From NCBI RefSeq assembly GCF_001950255.1, contig NZ_BDJK01000015.1:46443-95444 (forward strand): 49,002 nucleotides of DNA. The letters run 5' to 3'. Shown in pieces: positions 26,069-33,521 of the stretch. Position 1 is the stretch's first letter. The number at the start of each line of letters is the position of its first letter. The notes beneath the pieces were generated by a model. It saw only the letters and a program-made list of their open reading frames with translations, was not told the DNA's origin and made no database searches. The DNA is from Carboxydothermus pertinax. Lineage in GTDB: Bacteria > Bacillota > Z-2901 > Carboxydothermales > Carboxydothermaceae. The position numbers and the translations under genes were made by a program.

Positions 26069-27928
26069 ATGCGTTTAAACTCCTTAAAGGTAAAAATTTT
26101 TCTCATACTTCTTTTAATGGTAGCCGTACCGTTACTGGTGACGACAGCATTTAATTACTGGGAAGCGCAAAGGGTCTTGTTTAATAAATTAAAAAATACG
26201 GCCATGGATACGGCAAAACTTGGCGATGTGGCGATTGATCATTTTCTGGAAGGAATCCAGCGGACTGTGGAAACTTTAGCCCAGGAAGACAATGCCGAAA
26301 ATTTCTACGATATACCGGGATGTGCCCAATGGTTTGGTAAGACACTAGAAAATACTTTAAAAAATAATCCGGCTATAATGTCAATTTACATAGGTACGGT
26401 GCGCGGTGAAATTTACCTTTATCCCAAGCAGCAGTTACCGCCGGGATATGATCCCAGAAAGCGTCCGTGGTATCAACAGGCGCTATCTTCTCCTGGAAAA
26501 GCTATTTGGACCGAGCCGTATCAAGACGCTTTTACCGGAAAGACGGTGGTTACCGTAGCCCGGTTGGTTGAAAAAAATGGAAAACCGGTAGGCGTAGTAG
26601 CAGCCGATATTTCCTTGGACCACTTTAATAATTCCATTAAGGAGATAAAAGTGGGTAAGACCGGATACCTTTTTGCCATTGACCAAAAGGGTACGGTGAT
26701 AGCTCATAAAGATCCGAAATTGCTGGGACAATCCTTTGCCAAATATGATTTTGCGCAGAAAATGCTTAAAGAGAATTCTGGATTTTTTAAATATAAATAT
26801 AATGGCGTTGATAAATACATAGCCTTTTTTACCTCACCGCGTACAGGCTGGAAAATGGCAGCAAATTTTGAAGCAGCGGAAGTTGGCGCTGATACAAAAA
26901 CTATCTTAAAGGCGGATTTACTTATCTTAATTTTAACCCTTGTGATATTAGCAGTTGTAGCCTTGTATGTAAGCCGTTTTATTAGTAATCCTATTGGACA
27001 TGTGGTCGAGAAACTTAAACTCATTAGGGATGGAGTACTGACAGTAGCGATTGAAGGAACCGAGCGCGGTGATGAGCTCGGCGTTTTAGCAAAAAGCCTG
27101 CAGGATACGGTCGCTGGAGTGGCAGTATTAGTTCAAAAAATCCGGGAAATTGCCTCATCGGTTGCTGCCGCGGCTCAGGAAATTTCGGCCAGCACCCAGC
27201 AAATTGCTACGGGTAGTCAGAACCAGACAAGCGAAATTAATGCTATAGCTTTGGAAATGGAATCTTTTGCCGAAAAAGCTTCTAAAGCTGCCGCCTCTGT
27301 TACAGAAATGTTAAAACTTGCTGAAGAAACTGTCGCTGCGGCTACTCAAGGTGAAAAAGCCTTAAAAGAAAATTTTAACGGTTTAGAAGAAATAAAAGCA
27401 AAGGTTTCCGATTTAGAAAGAAGTGCCCAGGCGATTAACGGGATGTTGGAAATTATTAATGAAATTGCCGAGCAAACCAATCTTTTGGCCTTAAACGCTG
27501 CCATAGAAGCGGCCAGGGCTGGCGAACATGGTCGCGGTTTTGCGGTGGTTGCGGAAGAAGTAAGGAAGCTTGCGGAACGTTCTGCTCAGTCTACCGATGA
27601 AATCTCTGGAGTGGTCCGGGAAATTGCTGCAGGTATGCAGGTAGCCTTAAAAGCTGTCAATGAAGGTGATCGCCTTGGCAGAGTTGCTTTGGAAAGCTTT
27701 AAAGAAATCTTTGGGAAAATTGAGGCTTTAAACGAGCGGATTCGCGAGATTAGCACCATTGCCCAGCAACAATCGGAAGGTAGTGAAAAGGTTGCCAGAT
27801 CCTTGCAAAACATTTCGGCCATTACCGAAGAAGTTTCCGCCACCATTGAAGAAAACAGTGCGGCTACTGAAGAACTGGCGGCTTCAGCCCAGGAATTGGT
27901 GGCTAACGTGGAGAAATTTAAGGTTTAG
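26069..27928 (+). CDS. Methyl-accepting chemotaxis protein with dCache sensor
   Basis: 619 residues. Membrane helix 1 is near 8-28, then an extracellular double-Cache domain (about 35-275) with the ligand-pocket motif [12 protein letters not shown]. Membrane helix 2 is near 285-305, followed by HAMP, then the cytoplasmic signalling hairpin with tip [20 protein letters not shown]. The Asp expected after WY in the strict amino-acid-binding motif is replaced by Gln, so the ligand is uncertain. It follows the DUF2225 gene by 61 bases, in which AAATGT-TAA-ACATTT forms a small palindrome. Confidence 0.95.
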   Translation: MRLNSLKVKIFLILLLMVAVPLLVTTAFNYWEAQRVLFNKLKNTAMDTAKLGDVAIDHFLEGIQRTVETLAQEDNAENFYDIPGCAQWFGKTLENTLKNNPAIMSIYIGTVRGEIYLYPKQQLPPGYDPRKRPWYQQALSSPGKAIWTEPYQDAFTGKTVVTVARLVEKNGKPVGVVAADISLDHFNNSIKEIKVGKTGYLFAIDQKGTVIAHKDPKLLGQSFAKYDFAQKMLKENSGFFKYKYNGVDKYIAFFTSPRTGWKMAANFEAAEVGADTKTILKADLLILILTLVILAVVALYVSRFISNPIGHVVEKLKLIRDGVLTVAIEGTERGDELGVLAKSLQDTVAGVAVLVQKIREIASSVAAAAQEISASTQQIATGSQNQTSEINAIALEMESFAEKASKAAASVTEMLKLAEETVAAATQGEKALKENFNGLEEIKAKVSDLERSAQAINGMLEIINEIAEQTNLLALNAAIEAARAGEHGRGFAVVAEEVRKLAERSAQSTDEISGVVREIAAGMQVALKAVNEGDRLGRVALESFKEIFGKIEALNERIREISTIAQQQSEGSEKVARSLQNISAITEEVSATIEENSAATEELAASAQELVANVEKFKV

Positions 27929-27984
27929 TAAAACGTTAAATATGGGGAAAATAAAAACCTTGCTTTAACGGTAGGCTTTTTGTG

Positions 27985-28093
27985 GTGGCAGGTTGGCAGT
28001 TTTTAAAGTACCTGGAATTAAAATTTCCCGAGGATGGTTGAGCTTCTAAAGAAGGAAGGCAACTGGTGGGAATTTAAGGAGATAAAAAGTTAG
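27985..28093 (+). pseudogene. Decayed C-terminal gene fragment of unknown family
   Basis: Two adjoining frames read plausibly as one protein end: QFLKYLELKFPED (frame of 27985), then, after a one-base shift near 28033, MVELLKKEGNWWEFKEIKS followed by TAG 28091-28093. The rest of the stretch between the chemoreceptor and 28120 holds nothing else I can read. The family was not recognised. Confidence 0.3.
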
Positions 28094-28125
28094 ATTAAGT
28101 TAAAAAGCATTTACCTAAAAATATC

Positions 28126-28155
28126 TTGCAAAAATTTGGGATTTAGGTATATAAT
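28126..28155 (+). promoter_or_regulatory. SigA-type promoter for a short transcript
   Basis: TTGCAA (28126-28131) and a perfect TATAAT (28150-28155) with 18-base spacing. Transcription would start near 28162, directly ahead of a hairpin and a strong terminator. Confidence 0.65.
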
Positions 28156-28161
28156 AAAGCT

Positions 28162-28248
28162 GAACAAAAAAGTCGGAGAGCCCCTGCCGTAAAAGTGGGG
28201 AGCTAAAAAAGTCCATAGGGTAGCAACTGCTACCCTATTTTATTATTT
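28162..28248 (+). ncRNA. Candidate small RNA or leader RNA (promoter-hairpin-terminator unit)
   Basis: About 85 bases between the promoter and the terminator at 28215-28248. It contains a CCCC/GGGG hairpin (28181-28200 region) flanked by A-rich single strands; AAAAAAGTC occurs on both sides of it. It matches no riboswitch class I can name. It could be an independent sRNA or an attenuator for the tiny frame that follows at 28266. Confidence 0.4.
28215..28248 (+). terminator. Strong Rho-independent terminator
   Basis: A perfect 10-bp stem ATAGGGTAGC/GCTACCCTAT (28215-28224 with 28229-28238), AACT tetraloop, then TTTATTATTTATT. It ends the short transcript begun near 28162. Confidence 0.85.
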
Positions 28249-28265
28249 ATTACTGGAGGAAAAAT

Positions 28266-28422
28266 ATGTTAAATAGTGAAATGTCAAGTAATTCAAATAA
28301 TATTTACATATGTATTTAAGCGTTGCTGTAACTATAAATTTTTAGAACTAAAATGTGCCGCCTATATTGAAGCAAAACAAGTAATAGTAGAAGCGGCAGC
28401 AGGGGATGAAAATAAAAAATAA
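28266..28422 (+). other. Possible very small or frameshifted gene
   Basis: ATG 28266 has an excellent ribosome site (TGGAGGA, 28254-28260), but its frame closes after 17 codons (MLNSEMSSNSNNIYICI). The +1 frame from GTG 28276 continues for 48 codons to TAA 28420 and ends CAAYIEAKQVIVEAAAGDENKK-like (positions 28354-28419), which looks protein-like. Either a frameshifted small gene or chance; family unknown. Confidence 0.3.
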
Positions 28423-28426
28423 AAGT

Positions 28427-28453
28427 AAAAAAACCCGCAAAATTGCGGGTTTT
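28427..28453 (-). terminator. Terminator behind tRNA-Ala (bidirectional)
   Basis: Stem CCCGCAA/TTGCGGG (28434-28440 with 28443-28449), flanked by A-run on the left and T-run on the right. It can end the - strand tRNA transcript and also + strand transcription from the small frame. Confidence 0.8.
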
Positions 28454-28464
28454 ATACTTAGAAA

Positions 28465-28540
28465 TGGTGGACGCGAAGGGACTCGAACCCTCGACCTCCT
28501 GAGTGCGAACCAGGTGCTCTCCCAGCTGAGCTACGCGCCC
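28465..28540 (-). tRNA. tRNA-Ala (anticodon CGC)
   Basis: The reverse strand folds as a 76-base cloverleaf with encoded CCA. The acceptor stem GGGCGCG/CGCGTCC contains the G3-U70 wobble pair that marks alanine tRNAs. D arm is GCTC/GAGC, the anticodon arm CCTGG-TTCGCAC-TCAGG gives anticodon CGC (codon GCG), and the T arm contains GGTTCGAGTCC. It has its own promoter at 28572-28600 and terminator at 28427-28453. Confidence 0.97.
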
Positions 28541-28571
28541 AATGTCTTGATAACTTTTCTGGGCAAATCAT

Positions 28572-28600
28572 ATGATATACCGTATTTGTTGTTTTGTCAA
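28572..28600 (-). promoter_or_regulatory. Promoter of tRNA-Ala
   Basis: On the - strand, a perfect TTGACA (28600-28595) and TATCAT (28577-28572) are separated by 17 bases. The -10 box lies about 32 bases upstream of the mature tRNA 5' end. Confidence 0.85.
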
Positions 28601-28640
28601 GAACTTTGCTTTGGCTGCTGACAAATTCGACTGAAAATGC

Positions 28641-28670
28641 TTGACATTAATCCTGTCTTGATGTTAAAAT
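28641..28670 (+). promoter_or_regulatory. Promoter of the T-box leader / aroF-pheA
   Basis: TTGACA (28641-28646) and TAAAAT (28665-28670) with 18-base spacing. It lies back to back with the tRNA-Ala promoter and about 40 bases ahead of T-box stem I. Confidence 0.7.
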
Positions 28671-28880
28671 TCATGACAAGTAAAAAGCTTTGAAGGGGAA
28701 AAGTAGGGTTTTTTAGCTCCAAAAGCGAGCCGGGGAGGGTGGAAGCCCGGCGGTTGCGGAAAATCTGAAGTTCTCCCTGGAGCTGGACGCTGAACCAAGA
28801 AGTAGGCGCTCCCGGAGAGTTCCACCGTTAAAAGGAACGGGGTATCGGAAGTTTCCTGTACTCTTAGGGTGGTAAATAAG

Positions 28881-28910
28881 CCTTTGGTTCCCTAAGCCAA
28901 AGGTTTTTTT
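28881..28910 (+). terminator. Upstream terminator inside the T-box leader
   Basis: Stem CCTTTGG/CCAAAGG (28881-28887 with 28897-28903), 9-base loop, then seven T's. A competing stem CTTAGGG/CCCTAAG (28863-28869 with 28890-28896) encloses a TGGTA bulge, as expected of an older or additional T-box antiterminator. Confidence 0.75.
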
Positions 28911-28986
28911 GTACCTTTTGAGGGAAATTTCCCGTACCTTTAGAGGGGGCAAGTTTTTGCCAAGAAGGGTGGTACCGCGGAAGACG

Positions 28987-29027
28987 ACCCGGTCTTTCGT
29001 CCCTTGGGGATGAAGGACCGGGTTTAA
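28987..29027 (+). terminator. T-box terminator
   Basis: Long stem ACCCGGTC plus TTTCGTCC (28987-29002) against GGATGAAG plus GACCGGGT (29008-29023), followed by a short T/A tail. The antiterminator AAGGG/CCCTT (28965-28969 with 29001-29005) shares bases with it, the standard T-box competition. Confidence 0.85.
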
Positions 29028-29034
29028 TTTATTT

Positions 29035-29475
29035 ATGGAGGTGTTGGAATATGGGGTTTTATCAGAACTTAAGAAGGACTGGTGGGAACAACTAACAGGT
29101 CAAAAAAGGTTTATGATTTTTGCCGGGCCGTTTAAAGCCGAGGGTAACCGGCAAATATTGCTATGCGAACGGGGGATAAGGACATTTGAAACTATGACCA
29201 GAAACACCCTGGATATAAGTGCTGTGCCCCTTTTAAAAAAGCTTACCCCTTATCCGGTGCTGATCGATCCCAGCCATGCGGCCGGGCGCACTGACATAAT
29301 TCCGGCTCTGGCTAAAGCAGCTGTGGCTGCAGGAGCCGATGGGCTTTTAATTGAAGTGCATCCCGAACCCCAAAAAGCTTTAAGCGACGGTAAACAGTCC
29401 CTGGATCTTACTTCTTTTAGCAAGTTTTTGGAAGATTTAAGGCCCTGGCTTTTAGCAGCGGGTAGAAGGCTTTAA
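29035..29475 (+). pseudogene. aroF: DAHP synthase (AroF) remnant with a large internal in-frame deletion
   Basis: 146 codons, against about 340 for the family. The C-terminal third is well kept: ILLCERGIRTFETMTRNTLD, LIDPSHAAGR, and LLIEVHPEPQKALSDG, the last two holding metal-binding residues. Upstream, the early-barrel strand FMIFAGP is joined directly to KAEGNRQ, so more than 100 residues are gone, including the Cys of AGPC and the KPRTS substrate-binding segment. ATG 29035 lacks a ribosome site, and the good GGAGGTG at 29037-29043 points to an out-of-frame ATG 29051. DAHP synthase activity is very unlikely; another aroF is presumably elsewhere. Confidence 0.75.
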
Positions 29476-29486
29476 GGGGGATGGCG

Positions 29487-30023
29487 ATGCGTACTGGTTA
29501 TTTAGGTCCACCGGGAACTTTTTCGGAAAAAGCTTTGGCCCTATTAAAACATCCGGTTACCCAGAAAGTCTGGTACCGATCCTTTCAGGATATTGTTAAA
29601 GCTTTATTAAAAGGGGACATAGAAAGTGCCCTATTCCCCCTGGAAAACAGCATTTCCGGAAAAGTGGTAGAAGTTGACGACCTCTTAACGACCTTAAAAA
29701 ATAAACTTATCCTGCTAGAAGAAGTGTTTTTACCCATTACTCCGGGACTTTTTTCTTATACAGCCCGAAACCTGGAAGAGGTAAAGGTGGTTTTATCGCG
29801 TCCGGAACTCTGGGAGCAATGCCGGGAGTATTTTCAAGGAAAGCCCGGGCTGAAATTCCTTCCAGCCTTAAGCAGCAGTCAAGCAGCTTTTAAAGCCAAA
29901 AAAATCAAAGGGGCAGCATTTATCGCTGATTTAGAATACCGCCAGAAGGCCAGGGTTTTAGGGCTTTTAGTAAATGATCACCGCCCATCCATTACCCGGT
30001 TTGGCTTATTTAAAATAATGTAA
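29487..30023 (+). CDS. pheA: Prephenate dehydratase, catalytic domain only
   Basis: 178 residues from ATG 29487, spaced correctly from AAGGGGG; ATG 29481 sits too close. It converts prephenate to phenylpyruvate for phenylalanine synthesis. GYLGPPGTFSEKAL opens the periplasmic-binding-like fold, with FPLENSISGKV and the near-terminal TRF (SITRFGLF). The usual PheA is about 275 residues with a C-terminal ACT domain for Phe feedback; here the chain ends right after the TRF segment. Control may rest on the T-box leader. Confidence 0.88.
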   Translation: MRTGYLGPPGTFSEKALALLKHPVTQKVWYRSFQDIVKALLKGDIESALFPLENSISGKVVEVDDLLTTLKNKLILLEEVFLPITPGLFSYTARNLEEVKVVLSRPELWEQCREYFQGKPGLKFLPALSSSQAAFKAKKIKGAAFIADLEYRQKARVLGLLVNDHRPSITRFGLFKIM

Positions 30024-30054
30024 CATAATTTAAGAAAAAGAAGGAATTTTTCGT

Positions 30055-30097
30055 TTGACAGAGAAATATAGTATAGCATAATAAAAAAATATACTAT
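30055..30097 (+). promoter_or_regulatory. Promoter and palindromic site before fbp
   Basis: TTGACA at 30055-30060 and a -10-like TAATAA at 30079-30084 (18-base spacer). An inverted repeat ATAGTATA/TATACTAT (30068-30075 with 30090-30097) brackets the -10 box, a good position for a repressor site. The regulator is unknown. Confidence 0.55.
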
Positions 30098-30115
30098 TCT
30101 AAATGGGGGGATTGG

Positions 30116-31201
30116 ATGGGTAAAATCACTGTTACCGTCATTAAAGCGGATGTAGGAGGGTTTGTAGGGCACTCCAGCGTGCACGAGGAGCTATTAGCAA
30201 CTGCCCGGGAACAGCTGGCTAAAAGTTCCCTTTTGGTGGATTACCACGTAACCCACGTTGGCGATGACATTAATTTAATCATGACCCACCGCCAGGGGGT
30301 GGATTCGGAGGAAATCCATAAGTTAGCCTGGGATACTTTTGTCGCCTGTACGGAAGTAGCGAAGAAACTTAAACTTTACGGGGCAGGACAGGACCTTTTG
30401 GCGGATGCTTTTTCCGGTAATGTGAAAGGTTTAGGTCCGGGGATTGCGGAAATGGAGTTTACGGAAAGAACCAGTGAACCAATTATTGTTTTTGCTGCCG
30501 ATAAGACCGAGCCCGGAGCCTGGAACATGCCTTTATATAAAATGTTTGCTGACCCCTTTAATACCATAGGTCTTGTCATCGACCCTAAAATGCATGACGG
30601 CTTTAAATTTGAGGTTTTGGATTTAATAGAAAACAAAAAAATTATTTTTAGCACACCGGAAGACTTGTATGATCTACTGGTCTTTATAGGTGCTCCCGGA
30701 CGTTACTGCATTAAAAGTGTGTATAGCAAATCCGGAGAAATTGCTGCCACTTCCAGTACCCAGCGCTTAAATCTTATGGCCGGCCGGTATATCGGGAAAG
30801 ATGACCCGGTGTTAATTGTCCGTTGTCAGAGTGGGCTTCCGGCGGTAGGGGAAGCGTTAGAACCGTTTGCCCGGCCGCATTTGGTATCCGGCTGGATGCG
30901 CGGTTCCCATTCGGGACCGCTGATGCCGGTGTCGGTGGCCGATGCGACTCCTTCCCGGTTTGACGGGCCACCCCGGGTGATAGCCCTTGGCTTCCAGCTG
31001 GCCGAAGGCAAGCTAATTGGCCCGCAGGATTTCTTTGCCGATAGAGCTTACGACCGGGCGCGGGAGATAGCTTTAAGAATTGCTGATTATATGCGTAGCC
31101 TTGGCCCCTTTGAACCCCACCGCCTGCACTTAGAAGAAATGGAGTACACCACATTACCCCTGGTCTTAGAAAAATTAAAAGACCGGTTTGAAAAAATCTA
31201 A
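30116..31201 (+). CDS. fbp: Bifunctional fructose-1,6-bisphosphate aldolase/phosphatase (class V FBPase)
   Basis: 361 residues, full length for this archaeal-type family. It condenses triose phosphates to fructose-1,6-bisphosphate and removes the 1-phosphate, making gluconeogenesis one-way. Seen: N-terminal KADVGGFVGHSSVH with an acidic metal site, THVGDDINLIMTH, and GRYIGKDDPVLI, where Tyr225 and Lys228 fall at the places of the catalytic Tyr and Schiff-base Lys of the Sulfolobus enzyme. GSHSGPLMPV and a conserved C-terminus follow. It has its own promoter and terminator. The enzyme is typical of thermophilic archaea and deep-branching bacteria. Confidence 0.95.
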   Translation: MGKITVTVIKADVGGFVGHSSVHEELLATAREQLAKSSLLVDYHVTHVGDDINLIMTHRQGVDSEEIHKLAWDTFVACTEVAKKLKLYGAGQDLLADAFSGNVKGLGPGIAEMEFTERTSEPIIVFAADKTEPGAWNMPLYKMFADPFNTIGLVIDPKMHDGFKFEVLDLIENKKIIFSTPEDLYDLLVFIGAPGRYCIKSVYSKSGEIAATSSTQRLNLMAGRYIGKDDPVLIVRCQSGLPAVGEALEPFARPHLVSGWMRGSHSGPLMPVSVADATPSRFDGPPRVIALGFQLAEGKLIGPQDFFADRAYDRAREIALRIADYMRSLGPFEPHRLHLEEMEYTTLPLVLEKLKDRFEKI

Positions 31202-31212
31202 GAAAAAAGTAT

Positions 31213-31258
31213 AAAACCCTTTCCGGTTTGGGAAACTATCCCCAGGAAAGGGTTTTTT
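31213..31258 (+). terminator. Terminator after fbp
   Basis: AAAACCCTTTCC (31213-31224) pairs with GGAAAGGGTTTT (31245-31256); the sequence ends in a T-run. The loop can form a smaller inner stem (TTTGGG/CCCC). Confidence 0.85.
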
Positions 31259-31280
31259 ATCTAAGAAGGAGGAAAATATT

Positions 31281-31613
31281 ATGGATTTTCACAATCGCGA
31301 TAATGCTATTGAGGAAAAAATGGGCAGTGCTACTCACTGGTATTTAAACACCAGATCTCCTTATTTTGAAGAGGCCTGGGAAATTGCGGCCGATGGTTTT
31401 ACCGCCAAGGGCGCTCCCTTTAGCTTTGATCTGGGTTTTAAAGATAAATGCGATGAAATTGGAGTGCCCTGGGAAGCTTTTATCGACCAATTAAAAGCTG
31501 GCAAAAGCGATACCGAAATAGCCGAAGAATTAGGCATTACCGAAAAGCTTGCGGAAAACTTGCGCTACCAGTTTGAAAAGTATGGGATTACTGGCGTAAC
31601 CGGCCAGGATTAA
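31281..31613 (+). CDS. Small protein with a helix-turn-helix-like C-terminus, function unknown
   Basis: 110 residues behind GAAGGAGGAAAA. The N-terminal half is acidic and aromatic (HWYLNTRSPYFEEAWEIA). The C-terminal half (SDTEIAEELGITEKLAENLRYQFEKYGI) has the spacing of a helix-turn-helix, as in sigma-factor region 4 or resolvase ends. No membrane segment. It stands alone between the fbp terminator and a convergent glycosyltransferase gene, whose stop abuts it. Family not recognised beyond a conserved Firmicutes-type small protein. Confidence 0.75.
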   Translation: MDFHNRDNAIEEKMGSATHWYLNTRSPYFEEAWEIAADGFTAKGAPFSFDLGFKDKCDEIGVPWEAFIDQLKAGKSDTEIAEELGITEKLAENLRYQFEKYGITGVTGQD

Positions 31614-32744
31614 CTATTTTAAAAGACTTTGGTACAGTTCAAACATCAGCTTTGCGGTATATTCTTTACTAAAATTTTGGGCGTTTTGCAGAGCCTTTTG
31701 AGAAAAATCCTTTCTTACCTCTTCCTGCTCTAATAAAAAGATAACTTTTTCTGCATATTCCTGAAGATTTAAGGAGGTAAGAAAACCATCAACACCTTCA
31801 AACACCATTGATTTAGAGCCAAAAGCTTTTACACCCACTGTCGGAAGGCCAGCGGCTTTGGCCTCGGCAAAAACCAGCCCTTGGGTTTCGGTAACCGAAG
31901 GAAAAAGAAAAAGGTCGGCGCCGGCATAAAAAAGGGAGACCTCTTCGGGAGCAACCGGTCCAAAAAATATCACTTTATCTTTAAGGCCAAGTTCTTCGGC
32001 CTTTTTTTGGTAATGGGGTAATTCCGGCCCTCCGCCAACTATCACGAGAACTACCTCATTTAACTTTAAAGCCACAATTTTAAAACTTTCCAGGAGAAAA
32101 TCGACGTTTTTTTCCCGGGCAACTCTACCTACAAACAAACAAACTTTTTTGGATACTAAGCCTAGTTTTTCTTTGAGCCAGCGGCGATCGGCTTTAGCAA
32201 AAGGCTCAAGGTCAATGCCGGTCGGGATTACAGCACTTCGCGCCTGTAGCCCCTTTTCTTGAAGATACTCCTTTATCGCTTCGGTAGGACAAATTACAGC
32301 ACTGCATTTATTGGCAAAATCCAGAGTATACCAGGAAGTAACCCATTTGGCTGCTTTCCTGGCTAGCGGAAAATAGTGCACGTATTCTTCATACAAAGTA
32401 TGATAGGTAAATACTACAGGAATATTTAATTGTCTTCCCGCCTTTTGTCCCAGTCTTCCTAAAAGAAACGGACTATGGACGTGGATTAAATCAACCTTTT
32501 CTTCTCTTAACGTTTTATAAATTTTAGGTGAAAAGGGAAGAGCTAAATGAAACTCTTTATTAGTGGGAGCCGGTATGGAATAAAAACGGTAAACGCCCTT
32601 TTCTTTTTGATGATTACCGTAGGCAGGGATGAAAAAAATAAATTCAACTCCGCGCTTAACAAGTTCCTCTTGAAATAAATCAATGGAGCGTACCACCCCG
32701 CTGACATAAGGATGGTAACTATCGGAAAAGACGGCTACTTTCAA
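31614..32744 (-). CDS. GT4-family glycosyltransferase
   Basis: 376 residues on the - strand from TTG 32744; the TTG at 32750 lies too close to the GGGAGG ribosome site. The N-terminal Rossmann lobe starts VAVFSDSYHPYVSGVVRSI, with VDLIHVHSPFLLGRLG, and the C-terminal donor lobe has FVGRVAREKNVDFLLESF and LFLFPSVTETQGLVFAEAKA with the EX7E-type pair. It resembles mannosyl/glucosyl transferases acting on lipids. It overlaps comB by 26 bases, so the two are co-transcribed. The acceptor is unknown. Confidence 0.9.
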   Translation of the reverse strand: MKVAVFSDSYHPYVSGVVRSIDLFQEELVKRGVEFIFFIPAYGNHQKEKGVYRFYSIPAPTNKEFHLALPFSPKIYKTLREEKVDLIHVHSPFLLGRLGQKAGRQLNIPVVFTYHTLYEEYVHYFPLARKAAKWVTSWYTLDFANKCSAVICPTEAIKEYLQEKGLQARSAVIPTGIDLEPFAKADRRWLKEKLGLVSKKVCLFVGRVAREKNVDFLLESFKIVALKLNEVVLVIVGGGPELPHYQKKAEELGLKDKVIFFGPVAPEEVSLFYAGADLFLFPSVTETQGLVFAEAKAAGLPTVGVKAFGSKSMVFEGVDGFLTSLNLQEYAEKVIFLLEQEEVRKDFSQKALQNAQNFSKEYTAKLMFELYQSLLK

Positions 32745-33435
32745 TAACAAGCCTCCCTTCGCTGACTCTCCCTACCGGCACCACATCTAAAAGATTTAGA
32801 CTGGCACAGTACTCTACATCTTTTTGAAAGCCAAGGTTAATAAGTCTTTGACCGTGAAAGGAACGGGTTAAAACTTCCTCCGGTGAATTATTTTGGGCAA
32901 GCTTAAGACTAACAAAAGCCTGATCGGAGAGGTATATCTTTTTTTGCTGGGCTAAAAGTGATATGATATAACCGGCTCCAGCAAAATCTTCCAGAGAAAA
33001 CTGAAAGTCGGTGCCAGAAGGCAGGAAAATTACATCGAGGTTAAGCCTGCCAAGATAATTGGCGACCGCTTTGGCATTAATAATGCTCCCGGCAATAAGA
33101 TTTTTGGCTTGAGAGGCTTTAGTTAAAGCCTTGGTACCGTTGGTGGAAGAAAGAATAATTGTTTTCCCGCTTAAGTTTTGATATTCCAGGGGAGAGTTAC
33201 CGAGATCAAAGCCCGGGACTTTAATTCCGCCCCGCTCTCCTCCTACTAATGCTCCGGGAATTTTCTTTTTCAGAGAGAATGCTTCCCTAATGGAGGAAAC
33301 AGGATAAACCTCTTTGGCTCCCGCAGCAAGGGCGGTGGCAATAGTAGTGGTAGCCCGGAGAACATCTAAAACCACAACAACTTTATCTTCAACGTTTTTT
33401 AACTTTTCGGGATAAAATAAAACATCAATTTTCAT
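32719..33435 (-). CDS. comB: 2-phosphosulfolactate phosphatase ComB
   Basis: 238 residues on the - strand. The family motifs are VVVLDVLRATTTIATAL, GGERGGIKVPGFDLGNSP and ILSSTNGTKAL. ComB makes sulfolactate from 2-phosphosulfolactate, a step of coenzyme M synthesis in methanogens; in spore-formers sulfolactate can be a spore compound. No comA or comC is nearby, so the physiological role here is open. Promoter elements in the 86-base divergent gap are not clear. Confidence 0.92.
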   Translation of the reverse strand: MKIDVLFYPEKLKNVEDKVVVVLDVLRATTTIATALAAGAKEVYPVSSIREAFSLKKKIPGALVGGERGGIKVPGFDLGNSPLEYQNLSGKTIILSSTNGTKALTKASQAKNLIAGSIINAKAVANYLGRLNLDVIFLPSGTDFQFSLEDFAGAGYIISLLAQQKKIYLSDQAFVSLKLAQNNSPEEVLTRSFHGQRLINLGFQKDVEYCASLNLLDVVPVGRVSEGRLVIESSRLFR

Positions 33436-33521
33436 TTAAGCCTATGCTCCTTTTCCTTTATTTATTATATTTTTAATCTCTTTAACATCACTTATTATAC
33501 AACATATTGCGGGAGGTTTTT

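Larger units (their letters stand above)
28680..29027 (+). promoter_or_regulatory. T-box riboswitch leader (probably tRNA-Phe) with doubled antiterminator
   Basis: The T-box sequence AGGGTGGTACCGCG lies at 28967-28980. Stem I base is AGCTCC/GGAGCT (28715-28720 with 28779-28784), and the 3' side of its internal loop holds TTC (28771-28773), a Phe codon and the likely specifier. The TGGT bulge would pair with an ACCA tRNA end, excluding tRNA-Trp, whose discriminator is usually G. A second T-box-like AGGGTGGTA occurs at 28866-28874 with its own antiterminator and terminator. Uncharged tRNA would allow readthrough into the aromatic genes. Confidence 0.9.

Noticed and set aside
28406-28621. A 71-codon + strand frame containing GREGTRTLDL
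   Set aside because: It is the antisense translation of tRNA-Ala, a well-known spurious product; the tRNA fold, promoter and terminator explain the sequence.
28713-28952. A 79-codon - strand frame upstream of aroF
   Set aside because: The region is the T-box leader; the frame is antisense to structured RNA and resembles no protein.
30774-31154. A 126-codon - strand frame in fbp
   Set aside because: It is a shadow frame in a GC-richer part of a full-length, strongly conserved enzyme.
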